From Enterovibrio sp045679545 (lineage in GTDB: Bacteria > Pseudomonadota > Gammaproteobacteria > Enterobacterales > Vibrionaceae), in NCBI RefSeq assembly GCF_045679545.1, contig NZ_CP166194.1, positions 1,674,001 through 1,738,000 of the forward strand: DNA of 64,000 nucleotides, written 5' to 3'. Below, in pieces: positions 23,909 to 32,891 of the stretch. Made by a program: the position numbers and the translations under genes. Positions within the stretch are counted from its first letter, which is position 1; the number at the start of each line of letters is the position of its first letter. The notes below the pieces were generated by a model. The model saw only the letters and a program-made list of their open reading frames with translations. It was not told the origin of the DNA and ran no database searches.

Positions 23909-26298
23909 CAAAAGATTGTTATCACTGTGGAGAGCCAGTGCTTACTGGCGACTCTTATAACGTAGAGATTCAGGGCGTAAACCGTACAATGTGTTGCCCT
24001 GGCTGTGAAGCCGTTGCCAACACCATCGTCGCGAATGGCCTGACCTCTTACTACGAATATCGCACCGCTCCAGCAGAAAAAGCCAACCTGATTCCTGACG
24101 AACTTCAATCACTCAGCCTTTACGACAATGAAGACGTACAGCAAGAATTTGTCCGTCATGAAAACGGGATTGATGAGGTTGTACTTTCTGTCGATGGAGT
24201 CTCGTGTGCAGCATGTGCTTGGTTGATTGAAAAACAAATTAGCGCACAAGAAGGCGTTTCTCGCATTCAGGTCAATACAACCACGAATCGCGCCACGTTA
24301 CGCTGGGATCCGTCCAAAGCAAAGTTAAGTACCCTTCTTATTAAAATTCATGCACTTGGTTATAAAGCAGCGCCGTTTGAAGCCGACAATCAAGAAGCAC
24401 AATATCATCGCACCATGAAGCAATACCTCTACAAACTAGGTGTTGCAGGATTGGCAACCATGCAGGTGATGATGCTGGCGATTGCCATGTACTTTGAAGT
24501 ATTTGGCGATATGGACGAGTCATTTCGTAACTATTTTCGCTGGGTTAGCCTCATTTTTGCCACGCCCGTTCTTCTCTATTCCGCCATGCCATTTTACATC
24601 AATGCTTGGCGCAATCTAAAAGCAAGAACGTTAGGCATGGATGTTCCTGTCTCCATCGCTTTGTTGTTCGCCTACTTTGCCAGTTTGTACGCGACAGTGA
24701 CCGGCACTGGCGAAGTCTTTTTCGAGTCTATCGCCATGTTTACGTTCTTCCTGCTGATAGGGCGATTTCTGGAGATGCGTGCGCGCAGGACAGCGGCGGC
24801 CGCGAGTGCAAACCTACTTAAACTTATTCCGCGTCTGGCAACATTGGATTCTGGCGAACAAATCCCAGCAAAATCTCTCACCGTTGGCCATATCGTTCGT
24901 GTTCTCCCTGGTGAACCCTTCCCTGCTGATGGCATCATTGTTGAAGGTATTACAACCGTTGACGAGTCCATGCTGACTGGCGAATCCATGCCTGAGTCTC
25001 GAAAGGTCAATGAGAACGTGTTTGCTGGCACACTCAACATTGATGGCAATGTGAATGTTGAAGTCACGGCAGAGAAAAAAGATTCTCTGATTGCCCATAT
25101 CGTTCAGCTACAAGATGCCGCGCAACTTGCTAAGCCTCGTGTTGCAGAAATCGCAGACATTGTTGCGCGCTACTTTGTCGCTGTCATTTTGATTATTTCG
25201 GCATTGACCTGGTGGTACTGGCAGAGTCATCGTCCTGAAGATGCTTTCTGGATTATGTTGTCTGTATTGGTTGCAACGTGCCCGTGTGCGCTTTCTCTCG
25301 CCACACCGACAGCATTAACCTGTTCTACTTCTACGTTTGGTAAACTCGGTATTTTGCTTCGTCGTGGTCATGTATTTGAAACGCTGACCAAGATCAATCG
25401 CGTGATCATCGACAAAACCGGGACGCTCACCGAGGGCAACGTGACACTCGCTGATACCGCCATTTATAACGGTATAGAAAAGAGCGAAGCACTAGCCATC
25501 GCAGCTGCCCTTGAATCCTATGCCAATCACCCTATCGCCGATGCCTTTAAACATATTGAACCGGCCGCAGGTGTAACACAGGTTGAAAATGTTATTGGTG
25601 AAGGCTTACGAGGTACTTATCAGGCACAAGAATGGCGGATTGGTAAGCCCGAATTTGCGCTGAATAATCTTAGTGATGCAGAAGCAAACAGCCATCAAGT
25701 ATGGCTAGCTTGCGATGGCGACAAAGTTGCGTCATTCCAACTGGTCGACCCTATTCGCAAAAGCAGTCAAACCTTGATCAATAAGTTCCACGAAGCGGGT
25801 ATCGCTGTCACCATGCTAACGGGCGACAATTCGATGACCGCAACGGCCGTTGCCAATAAACTGGGGATTGATGAGCTGGTTTCGGGAGTGTCTCCACAAG
25901 GGAAGCTTGATTACCTCAAATCACTGCCAGACGATCAGATCACCATCATGATTGGCGATGGTGTCAATGATGCCCCCGTGCTTGCAGGGGCGCACCTTTC
26001 CGTTGCGATGGGTGGTGGGACAGATGTGGCGAAAGCATCTGCGGATATGGTGCTTCTTGGTGACGATTTGACTAAGCTGCTTGATGCTCGTCATCTTGCC
26101 GCTTTTACTCAAAAAATCATTCGTCAGAATTTAGCTTGGGCGTTAGGCTACAACCTTGTCATTCTCCCCCTTGCTGTGATGGGATTTGTCGCACCCTATG
26201 TCGCAGTGGCGGGTATGTCAGGCAGTTCTGTTATTGTGGTAACGAATTCTTTGCGTCTGTTTAAGAAAGACCTCATCGAAAGATTCAAGGACAAGTAG
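23905..26298 (+). CDS. ccoI: Copper-translocating P1B-type ATPase for cbb3 oxidase assembly
   Basis: CcoI (FixI) exports copper across the inner membrane for the CuB site of the cbb3 oxidase. The 797-residue protein has an N-terminal cysteine pair (CYHCGEP), a heavy-metal domain with GVSCAACAW (about residue 98), and the membrane CPCALSLATP motif (about 454). It also has the phosphorylated Asp in DKTGTLTEG (about 505) and the hinge motif GDGVNDAP (about 685). It is between ccoH and ccoS in one coupled operon. Confidence 0.95.
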   Translation: MTKDCYHCGEPVLTGDSYNVEIQGVNRTMCCPGCEAVANTIVANGLTSYYEYRTAPAEKANLIPDELQSLSLYDNEDVQQEFVRHENGIDEVVLSVDGVSCAACAWLIEKQISAQEGVSRIQVNTTTNRATLRWDPSKAKLSTLLIKIHALGYKAAPFEADNQEAQYHRTMKQYLYKLGVAGLATMQVMMLAIAMYFEVFGDMDESFRNYFRWVSLIFATPVLLYSAMPFYINAWRNLKARTLGMDVPVSIALLFAYFASLYATVTGTGEVFFESIAMFTFFLLIGRFLEMRARRTAAAASANLLKLIPRLATLDSGEQIPAKSLTVGHIVRVLPGEPFPADGIIVEGITTVDESMLTGESMPESRKVNENVFAGTLNIDGNVNVEVTAEKKDSLIAHIVQLQDAAQLAKPRVAEIADIVARYFVAVILIISALTWWYWQSHRPEDAFWIMLSVLVATCPCALSLATPTALTCSTSTFGKLGILLRRGHVFETLTKINRVIIDKTGTLTEGNVTLADTAIYNGIEKSEALAIAAALESYANHPIADAFKHIEPAAGVTQVENVIGEGLRGTYQAQEWRIGKPEFALNNLSDAEANSHQVWLACDGDKVASFQLVDPIRKSSQTLINKFHEAGIAVTMLTGDNSMTATAVANKLGIDELVSGVSPQGKLDYLKSLPDDQITIMIGDGVNDAPVLAGAHLSVAMGGGTDVAKASADMVLLGDDLTKLLDARHLAAFTQKIIRQNLAWALGYNLVILPLAVMGFVAPYVAVAGMSGSSVIVVTNSLRLFKKDLIERFKDK

Positions 26299-26300
26299 CC

Positions 26301-26501
26301 ATGGAAAGTCTTTATATCCTTATCCCCATTGCCATCATGCTTGTTTGTGTGGCGGTCGGTGTCTTCATTTGGGCAGTTAAATCCGAACAGTTTGAAGACC
26401 TTGAGCGTCAGGGCATGAATATTCTTCTTGATGATGACGAAAAACTGCCCCCTGAAGCCAAAACAAAGACTGAAACGACGGAGAGAAGTGAAGAGAAGTA
26501 A
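26301..26501 (+). CDS. ccoS: cbb3 oxidase maturation protein CcoS
   Basis: This 66-residue protein has one N-terminal membrane helix and the WAVKSEQFEDLE segment that marks CcoS. CcoS is needed for cofactor insertion into the oxidase. It begins two bases after ccoI and shares its last base with the start of the next gene. Confidence 0.93.
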   Translation: MESLYILIPIAIMLVCVAVGVFIWAVKSEQFEDLERQGMNILLDDDEKLPPEAKTKTETTERSEEK

Positions 26502-27172
26502 TGCCAATCACTGATCTTATTGCGTCCTTCACGGTTGGGCTTTTGGGTGCGGGGCACTGTCTTGGAATGTGCGGCGGCGTGGCGGCCGCTGTTTCATTCG
26601 GAACGCCTTCCCATCAAAACAAGTTACCCTACTTGCTTTTCTACAATGGTGGCCGGCTTTTATCCTATGGCATTATTGGTGCTATTGGCGGTGGTATTGT
26701 TTCGGGTATCGTCGGTGTTAGTCAGGTTACCCAAAGCTTGATCTGGCTGCGACTGGCTGCTGCCATCATGATGATTTTGCTCGCGTTGTACATTGGCCAA
26801 TTCTGGAATGGTTTGTCTTACATTGAGCGTTTAGGCAAAGGATTGTGGCGCCATATTTCCCCGCTAACATCAAAACTGCTTCCATTAAAATCGCCATTGG
26901 CGGCGTTACCGTTTGGCATGGTTTGGGGGTGGTTGCCCTGCGGACTTGTCTATTCAGCGCTCAGTTGGGCCGCCGTATCAGGAAATGCGTTTCATGGTTT
27001 ATTGATAATGCTCGCATTTGGTTTGGGTACCCTGCCCGCAATGCTATTTGTTGGCACCTCTGCGGAGTCATTAAAGAAGTTACTTAACAACATGATTTTT
27101 CGAAGGTTCTCATCTCTAATACTGCTAATGTACGGAATAGTTACCGCTTATTCTGTATACAATCAGTTGTAG
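26501..27172 (+). CDS. Sulfite exporter TauE/SafE-family membrane protein
   Basis: This 223-residue integral membrane protein of about six helices has the conserved GAGHCLGMCGG motif near its start and WGWLPCGLVYSAL in the middle. These proteins are regularly encoded after ccoS, and a role in copper handling or cytochrome assembly has been proposed for the group. The location ahead of fnr matches the vibrio arrangement I remember. Sulfite export is only a family name. Confidence 0.85.
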   Translation: MPITDLIASFTVGLLGAGHCLGMCGGVAAAVSFGTPSHQNKLPYLLFYNGGRLLSYGIIGAIGGGIVSGIVGVSQVTQSLIWLRLAAAIMMILLALYIGQFWNGLSYIERLGKGLWRHISPLTSKLLPLKSPLAALPFGMVWGWLPCGLVYSALSWAAVSGNAFHGLLIMLAFGLGTLPAMLFVGTSAESLKKLLNNMIFRRFSSLILLMYGIVTAYSVYNQL

Positions 27173-27207
27173 TAAGGGTCGATTTATCATGGGAAAGTGG
27201 TAAAATA

Positions 27208-27221
27208 TTGACTCAAATCAA
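27208..27221. promoter_or_regulatory. FNR-type box upstream of fnr
   Basis: TTGAC-TCAA-ATCAA differs at one base from the FNR consensus TTGAT-N4-ATCAA. It lies 17 bases before the fnr start codon. The position over or just after the promoter suggests negative autoregulation. Confidence 0.7.
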
Positions 27222-27238
27222 TTTGGCTAAGCAGGCTC

Positions 27239-27982
27239 ATGATTCAAGACAAGATTATCACTAAACGAGTTCAATCAGGCGGATGCGCTATCCACTGTCA
27301 GGACTGTAGTATCAGTCAACTTTGCATCCCTTTCACCTTGAATGAAAGTGAGCTAAATCAGCTTGACCAAATTATTGAACGTAAAAAGCCAATTCAGAAA
27401 GGTCAGCCTCTTTTTCAGGCCGGTGACCCTCTTCGCTCTCTGTATGCTATCCGTTCAGGCACGATCAAAAGTTACACCATTACTGAACAAGGGGACGAGC
27501 AAATCACGGCTTTCCATCTTGCCGGTGACCTTGTTGGTTTTGATGCCATTAACCATATGTCTCACCCAAGTTTTGCCCAAGCGCTTGAAACGTCAATGGT
27601 GTGCGAAATTCCATTTGAAATTCTTGATGACCTGTCGGGTAAAATGCCTAAGCTTCGCCAGCAAATCATGCGTTTGATGAGTAGCGAGATAAAAGGTGAT
27701 CAGGAAATGATCCTGCTTTTATCTAAGAAAAATGCAGAAGAACGTTTGGCTGCATTCTTATATAGCTTGTCTACCCGCTTCTCTCAGCGGGGTTTCTCTG
27801 CGAAGGAGTTCCGTTTGACGATGACACGTGGCGATATCGGCAATTACCTTGGTCTAACTGTTGAAACGATCAGCCGTTTACTTGGCCGCTTCCAGAAAAG
27901 TGAAATGCTCAGTGTTAAAGGAAAGTACATTACTGTTCTTGATCATGACGAATTGAGCCGCCTTGCAGGCATCAGTAAGTAA
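27239..27982 (+). CDS. fnr: Oxygen-sensing transcription regulator FNR
   Basis: This 247-residue CRP/FNR-family regulator senses oxygen through a 4Fe-4S cluster. Cys20, Cys23 and Cys29 in the CAIHCQDCSISQLCIPF segment, together with Cys122, are the same ligands as in E. coli FNR. A cyclic-nucleotide-like domain spans about 30-150. The helix-turn-helix (TRGDIGNYLGLTVETISRLL, about 198-217) keeps the E..SR contact residues. It probably controls the upstream cbb3 genes and itself through the box at 27208. Confidence 0.97.
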   Translation: MIQDKIITKRVQSGGCAIHCQDCSISQLCIPFTLNESELNQLDQIIERKKPIQKGQPLFQAGDPLRSLYAIRSGTIKSYTITEQGDEQITAFHLAGDLVGFDAINHMSHPSFAQALETSMVCEIPFEILDDLSGKMPKLRQQIMRLMSSEIKGDQEMILLLSKKNAEERLAAFLYSLSTRFSQRGFSAKEFRLTMTRGDIGNYLGLTVETISRLLGRFQKSEMLSVKGKYITVLDHDELSRLAGISK

Positions 27983-28009
27983 CTCATACTGACAAATTGA
28001 CTGAATACC

Positions 28010-28042
28010 AAATGGCGCTATACGCGCCATTTCTCTTTTTTT
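28010..28042 (+). terminator. Intrinsic terminator after fnr
   Basis: AAATGGCGC (28010-28018) and GCGCCATTT (28024-28032) form a perfect 9-bp stem with a five-base loop, followed by a T-rich tract. Confidence 0.9.
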
Positions 28043-28124
28043 ACTTTTATCTCTCTGAATTTATCGCACCTTCCACCAAGATTGCGTTACATTAAAGTAT
28101 CGCATCACTAAGTTGGAGGTTGTT

Positions 28125-29075
28125 ATGAACAGGTATACCAACTTGCTCGTGGCTATCGATCCCGACCACGAAGAACAGCCCGCAATCTCGCGCGCGCTGG
28201 ACATCGCAAGAAAATCTACAGCAGATGTATCCATCACTCTCTTTCTTGCCATATACGACTTTTCCTATGAAATGACGTCGATGCTCTCGTCAGAAGAGCG
28301 CCAGGCAATGCGAACTGGTGTGCTTCGCCAGCGCGAAGAGTGGGTTGCCTCATTGGTCGCTCAGCACAACACTGAGAACATCAACATTACCACTCATGTA
28401 GTTTGGCATAACCGCCCTTACGAAAGCATGATTGCGCAAGTTTTTGATAGCAACCATGACTTGCTGGTCAAAACAACTCACGAACACGACAAGCTAGGCT
28501 CTGTCATCTTCACGCCCACTGACTGGCACTTACTGCGCAAATGTCCTTGCCCCGTTTTGTTGGTGAAAGAGCATGGTTGGCCAGAGAATGGAAAAATCCT
28601 GACGGCAGTTAATGTGTCCTCTGAGAATGAAACTCACATTCCTCTGAACGACAAGTTAATCGATGAGGCCAAAGCCATGGCCAAGTTGCTCTCCGCTGAG
28701 GTGAATCTTGTTAACGCTTACCCAGCAACGCCTGTCAACGTGACGATTGAACTCCCTGAGTTCGACCCTGCGTCATATACTGATGCAGTGCGTGGGCATC
28801 ATTTGCTTGAAATGAAGGCATTGCGCCAAAAGCACGCCATCGACGAAGCGCAAACCTTCTGTCAGGAAGGATTGCCGGAAGATGTCATCCCTGCAGTTGC
28901 CAAAGAATTAGATGCGGAGCTTGTCATTTTGGGTACCACGGGTCGTGTCGGATTGTCCGCCATCTTTATTGGAAATACCGCAGAGCACACGATTGATCAA
29001 CTCAATTGCGACGTCCTCGCTATCAAACCTGATGGGTATGTCAGCCCATTAGCCCCAAACTTATCTGAGGCGTAA
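28125..29075 (+). CDS. uspE: Universal stress protein E
   Basis: This 316-residue protein has two tandem Usp domains. The first begins NLLVAIDP and the second has the ATP-site-like GTTGRVGLSAIFIGNTAEHTI segment near its C-terminus. UspE is linked to motility, adhesion and stress resistance in E. coli. The ATG at 28125 follows GGAGG at a good distance; the longer frame from 28113 would start at a TTG inside that ribosome site. The fnr-uspE-ttcA order is conserved in enterobacteria and vibrios. Confidence 0.93.
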   Translation: MNRYTNLLVAIDPDHEEQPAISRALDIARKSTADVSITLFLAIYDFSYEMTSMLSSEERQAMRTGVLRQREEWVASLVAQHNTENINITTHVVWHNRPYESMIAQVFDSNHDLLVKTTHEHDKLGSVIFTPTDWHLLRKCPCPVLLVKEHGWPENGKILTAVNVSSENETHIPLNDKLIDEAKAMAKLLSAEVNLVNAYPATPVNVTIELPEFDPASYTDAVRGHHLLEMKALRQKHAIDEAQTFCQEGLPEDVIPAVAKELDAELVILGTTGRVGLSAIFIGNTAEHTIDQLNCDVLAIKPDGYVSPLAPNLSEA

Positions 29076-29095
29076 CGCGTTACTCTGTTACTGAC

Positions 29096-29119
29096 AAGCG
29101 CCTTCGGGCGCTTTCTTTT
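29096..29119 (+). terminator. Intrinsic terminator after uspE
   Basis: AAGCGCC and GGCGCTT close a very stable TTCG tetraloop (29103-29106) and are followed by TCTTTTC. Confidence 0.85.
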
Positions 29120-29268
29120 CTCATCATGCTGGCATCCTGTCCCGAAATCCGTATCATACGCGCCAAACCTTCGCATTGAACATTGACGAATTGGGCTTTT
29201 GCCCACGACTAGTTTCCATTCGCCTGTTCAATGGCGCAGAGAAATTTCAGAGGCACTCAGTAATTACC

Positions 29269-30195
29269 ATGTCAAATCCAGAACTCACTAAATCACAAAA
29301 GTACAACCAGAATAAGCTAAACAAGCGTCTTCGCAGACATGTAGGTCAAGCCATTGCTGACTTCAATATGATCGAAGAAGGCGACCGTATTATGGTTTGT
29401 CTCAGTGGTGGCAAAGACAGCTACACCATGCTCGAAATCTTGCAGAACTTGCAAAGAAGCGCACCGGTATCATTTGAACTGATCGCTGTGAACCTTGATC
29501 AGAAACAACCGGGTTTCCCTGAGCATGTGTTGCCAGCCTATCTTGATAATCTGGGTGTGGAATACAAAATCGTAGAAGAAGATACCTACGCGATCGTGAA
29601 AGACAAAGTGCCTGAAGGTAAAACCACCTGCTCCCTTTGTTCTCGTCTTCGCCGTGGTATTTTGTATCGCACAGCTAAAGAGTTGGGCGCAACAAAGATC
29701 GCGCTTGGTCATCACCGTGATGACATTCTAGAAACATTGTTCTTGAACATGTTCTACGGCGGCAAGCTAAAAGGTATGCCACCAAAGCTGGTGTCAGATA
29801 ATGGCGAACACGTGGTGATTCGTCCTTTGGCTTATTGCCGCGAAAAAGACATTGAGCGTTATGCGCAAACTGCCGAGTTCCCAATTATTCCGTGCAACTT
29901 GTGTGGTTCTCAGCCAAACATGCAACGTCAAGTCGTTAAAGAAATGCTGCGCGACTGGGATCGCCGCTTTCCTGGCCGTATCGAGACCATGTTTACTGCA
30001 ATGCAGAACGTGGTTCCTTCACACCTTGCCGACTTTGAATTGTTTGATTTCAAAAATGTTGATCAGCATTCCGGTGTTATTAATGGCGGCGACACGGCAT
30101 TTGATAAAGAGCAATTTACCGATGTTGCCCCATCGCAAGATGATGTGATTGAGGTTGATCCTGCTCTGGCACTCAACGTTGTTCAGGTCAGTTAA
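29269..30195 (+). CDS. ttcA: tRNA 2-thiocytidine(32) synthetase
   Basis: TtcA thiolates cytidine 32 of certain tRNAs using ATP and an Fe-S cluster. The 308-residue protein has the PP-loop SGGKDS and two CxxC motifs, TCSLCSRLRR and PCNLCGSQPN, that hold the cluster. The start at 29269 (MSNPELTKSQKYNQ) fits the family. The open frame back to 29176 is probably untranslated leader. Confidence 0.95.
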   Translation: MSNPELTKSQKYNQNKLNKRLRRHVGQAIADFNMIEEGDRIMVCLSGGKDSYTMLEILQNLQRSAPVSFELIAVNLDQKQPGFPEHVLPAYLDNLGVEYKIVEEDTYAIVKDKVPEGKTTCSLCSRLRRGILYRTAKELGATKIALGHHRDDILETLFLNMFYGGKLKGMPPKLVSDNGEHVVIRPLAYCREKDIERYAQTAEFPIIPCNLCGSQPNMQRQVVKEMLRDWDRRFPGRIETMFTAMQNVVPSHLADFELFDFKNVDQHSGVINGGDTAFDKEQFTDVAPSQDDVIEVDPALALNVVQVS

Positions 30196-30248
30196 TCCCT
30201 GAGCTTGCAAAACGTTTCATGTGTGCAAAGTGTGCAAACGATAAAATT

Positions 30249-30280
30249 AACAAAGCCCGCGAATGCGGGCTTTGTTTTTT
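30249..30280 (+). terminator. Intrinsic terminator after ttcA
   Basis: AACAAAGCCCGC and GCGGGCTTTGTT form a perfect 12-bp stem around GAAT, followed by six T. Because it is A-rich on the other side, it can also serve the leftward gene ending at 30326. Confidence 0.92.
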
Positions 30281-30325
30281 CACTAGGTCGACTTGTCAAA
30301 AGCTAAGCCGCTAAACAAAACGATA

Positions 30326-30970
30326 TTAGCTCTGTGGAATCCAAGGTGTGATTTTAATAGGCTGCTGGCTAAACAAGATACGCTCTCCCTCTTGTAAGTC
30401 GTTGAGGCGAACCACGGCCACTTTATCCTCAACATCAATCACTCGACCTTTGCTGGTCGATAGTGAAGATTGTGGTTGTGAAAAATGCACAGACACGCCC
30501 TGAACGTCAGGCATAAACCATGTCGAGAACATACCGCCCAAATCCTGCATCATTGCTGTCATTTGGGGCACAAGTACATTGACGTCCTTGTCTGACATCT
30601 CACGCACAAACGCATTTTTTGCCATCACTTGGAATGAAACATCACAAACTGCGTCCCCTTCTGTTTCAATAAACACATCAGGGTTTACTCTGCGCAGATT
30701 GCTATCAATAGGCAATGGAAGTTCTTGCGATGCGGGTATGACAAACTCCTCATAGTTCTTCTTCTTTGTCATCCACGCTTTTGTGATAGTGCAAACCTCG
30801 CCAGTTTGAGGTTTCACCATAAAATAACCCACTTTCACATCAGGGTGATCTTCACTGTTGTTATGTTTTAGCTGGGTAAATAACTTGCTGTAACTAAATT
30901 CAATCTGCGCTGCACCAACAGGCAGTGAAATTACAGCTGCCATCAGGGCAGCCGTAAATCCTTTGATCAT
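30326..30970 (-). CDS. DUF2987-family exported protein
   Basis: This 214-residue protein has a signal peptide (about residues 1-20, ending VGAA) and two cysteines (GEVCTIT and AVCDVSF) that could form a disulfide. It resembles the DUF2987 family seen in vibrios and related bacteria. The function is unknown. The ATG at 30970 follows GGAG, and its first bases overlap the stop of the bax-like gene by four. It is last in a three-gene leftward operon. Confidence 0.75.
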   Translation of the reverse strand: MIKGFTAALMAAVISLPVGAAQIEFSYSKLFTQLKHNNSEDHPDVKVGYFMVKPQTGEVCTITKAWMTKKKNYEEFVIPASQELPLPIDSNLRRVNPDVFIETEGDAVCDVSFQVMAKNAFVREMSDKDVNVLVPQMTAMMQDLGGMFSTWFMPDVQGVSVHFSQPQSSLSTSKGRVIDVEDKVAVVRLNDLQEGERILFSQQPIKITPWIPQS

Positions 30971-31743
30971 CCTTGACTCCAAAATTCTTCGTTATAACGA
31001 ATCATGCCTTGTACTTCTTGGACATATGCTTGACCGCGTTCTGAGTAACTTTCCAATCCATTTGCCAACTCAACACCTGTAATTGGCTGATTATTTTTTC
31101 TAAGGTCAGCACGAATATCACGTAAATCCGCATAAGCTCGATTGCGATTTACATTAAGAAAATAGGCACGTACGGATTGGAACGTATCTTTAAACACAGC
31201 CACTTCGTGTGTTTTGCCTTGGCTACGCGCACTTGGCACCATGCCGCAGCCAGAAGTGTAACACCACTGTCCGAAGTAATTATTCCCCTCACGAGCAAAG
31301 CGTGACGTACCCCACCCTGACTCTTTCGCTGCTTGGCTTAGCACCAGATCCGGGGGAAGAATATCAACACGTTTTAGCGCTTCATTGAACCACGCTTTGT
31401 CGGGGCCACCATCAGGGATAGGCAGTTTGAACAGATCGCCAACTTTGGTCAGAAACGCCATATCTTCTTGACTGATGTCTTTTGCATTAGACAAATGATT
31501 CAATCGCGTTCGGGCGTTTTCTATTAAGCCATTAATGTAGGTCACACCAGGCTTGAGGAATTCTACAAACGCCTTTTTCTTTTCTTCAACGATTTTGTAG
31601 TCATCAAAATCAGGCTTCTTCACCATTTCAGGTGGAGGGGAAGCCGGTTGGAGTTGATTTAAACTAGTGATATGGGTTTGGGGAGCGTCGCTACACGCAG
31701 AAATAAATAGAGCCGAAGCCAATACAGCATGAGAAAGCTTCAT
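30967..31743 (-). CDS. Bax-like glucosaminidase-domain lipoprotein
   Basis: This 258-residue lipoprotein precursor has a lipobox ending at Cys17 (ALFISAC). The C-terminal half is a glucosaminidase domain of the Bax type with LSQAAKESGWGTSRFAREGNNYFGQWC, in which the glutamate after AAK is the likely catalytic acid. It would act on peptidoglycan in the periplasm or at the outer membrane. It is translationally coupled to the DUF2987 gene, and its start directly abuts the stop of the upstream membrane-protein gene. Confidence 0.85.
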   Translation of the reverse strand: MKLSHAVLASALFISACSDAPQTHITSLNQLQPASPPPEMVKKPDFDDYKIVEEKKKAFVEFLKPGVTYINGLIENARTRLNHLSNAKDISQEDMAFLTKVGDLFKLPIPDGGPDKAWFNEALKRVDILPPDLVLSQAAKESGWGTSRFAREGNNYFGQWCYTSGCGMVPSARSQGKTHEVAVFKDTFQSVRAYFLNVNRNRAYADLRDIRADLRKNNQPITGVELANGLESYSERGQAYVQEVQGMIRYNEEFWSQG

Positions 31744-32550
31744 TTACGCGTTGAAAACCTCTTTATTACCGCCGTCAGAAGAATCATCGTCGCCTTCTTG
31801 TGACACGGTCACTTCAATACCAACACCGAACATTTCGCGATATAGCACCCCTTTCACGTTAAACATGAACGGCAGCGCAAACAGTAACGCGATCCCTCCT
31901 GTCGCATAAGAAAACACAAACAGAATGGCAATGACGATGTAAACCAAGGTCAATGGTATCAGTTTTTTCGTTATCGCTCTAAAGGAAACAATCATGGCTT
32001 CCAGCGGCCGAAGACGTTTTTCACAAATCAGAAGAATTGTCATTGAAAACGCGATGCCGAGAAAAATACCAAGCAAAGGAATAATCTGATTCCCCATACT
32101 CTGTAACGCAGAGATGAAGCACATCGCCATTGTGACCGCAAGTGCGTACCCCATGCCCTTGATGATATGGCGAGGTTTCGTTCGAAAGCCAATAGCATGG
32201 CTTAATCCCATTAAACTGACGCCCGCATACAATGGCGCACTTAGCACTGTTGTTGTGAAGAACGCGATGCGACCAGATGCCAGCAAGTTCTCTGTCATCG
32301 GAATTTTCCCCATCAGCGCATCGAACAATTCCGCTGGTGAGTTCAGCATGATCGACAGTGCGATGAAAAAAATCACGACATTTGCAGCAACAAGCATCAA
32401 GGTCGCAGGCATAAATCGCCAGAAATGTTTTTGTGTTAGCTTGAGTGCTTCCTGAACAACACTGGAAGCACTCAGCGTATAATTACCCGTTAGCGCGTTC
32501 TCTAAGGTGCCACCAACGTGAAGAGCATTGCTCAATTGTTGTTTATTCAT
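31744..32550 (-). CDS. Integral membrane protein of unknown function
   Basis: This 268-residue protein has about five to six membrane helices and an acidic C-terminus (EGDDDSSDGG). It loosely resembles glycerophosphoryl diester phosphodiesterase-type or YciC-like membrane domains, but I cannot assign a family. It is the first gene of the leftward operon with the Bax-like and DUF2987 genes, and is divergent from potA. Confidence 0.7.
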   Translation of the reverse strand: MNKQQLSNALHVGGTLENALTGNYTLSASSVVQEALKLTQKHFWRFMPATLMLVAANVVIFFIALSIMLNSPAELFDALMGKIPMTENLLASGRIAFFTTTVLSAPLYAGVSLMGLSHAIGFRTKPRHIIKGMGYALAVTMAMCFISALQSMGNQIIPLLGIFLGIAFSMTILLICEKRLRPLEAMIVSFRAITKKLIPLTLVYIVIAILFVFSYATGGIALLFALPFMFNVKGVLYREMFGVGIEVTVSQEGDDDSSDGGNKEVFNA

Positions 32551-32891
32551 AGCAAAGTAACTTTTGTCTTTAGCCTAAGAAATTTCCGTCTTTATAAAGT
32601 TATAGGTGATATTTTTTGAACTCGTCTCAAACTGATGTATTTTTAGGCACCGAATTAAAGCGCTATACTACTCAACGCTTACATCCTGGATTTCGAGATG
32701 CACGTCACACACTGTAAATTGGTCGATGTTTCCGCATATCTCGCCTAATACGCAATTATTGGTCAGGATTTTGCCAGTAAAATACAAAAAAACGCTTTAA
32801 CTTCATGGTTTGCACGTCTATCATGCGCCGTCTACTTTTTAGGGGAATTTTTTCTAACTAATCGCCCGTGATGTAAGGAGAGAGAGTAGAA
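32551..32891. promoter_or_regulatory. Divergent promoter region between the membrane protein and potA
   Basis: This 341-base AT-rich interval has no gene I can support. It must carry the promoters for both divergent operons. A weak inverted repeat, TTTGA and TCAAA with a seven-base spacer, occurs near 32617. No riboswitch or terminator is evident. An AAGGAG site near 32876 precedes potA. Confidence 0.5.
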
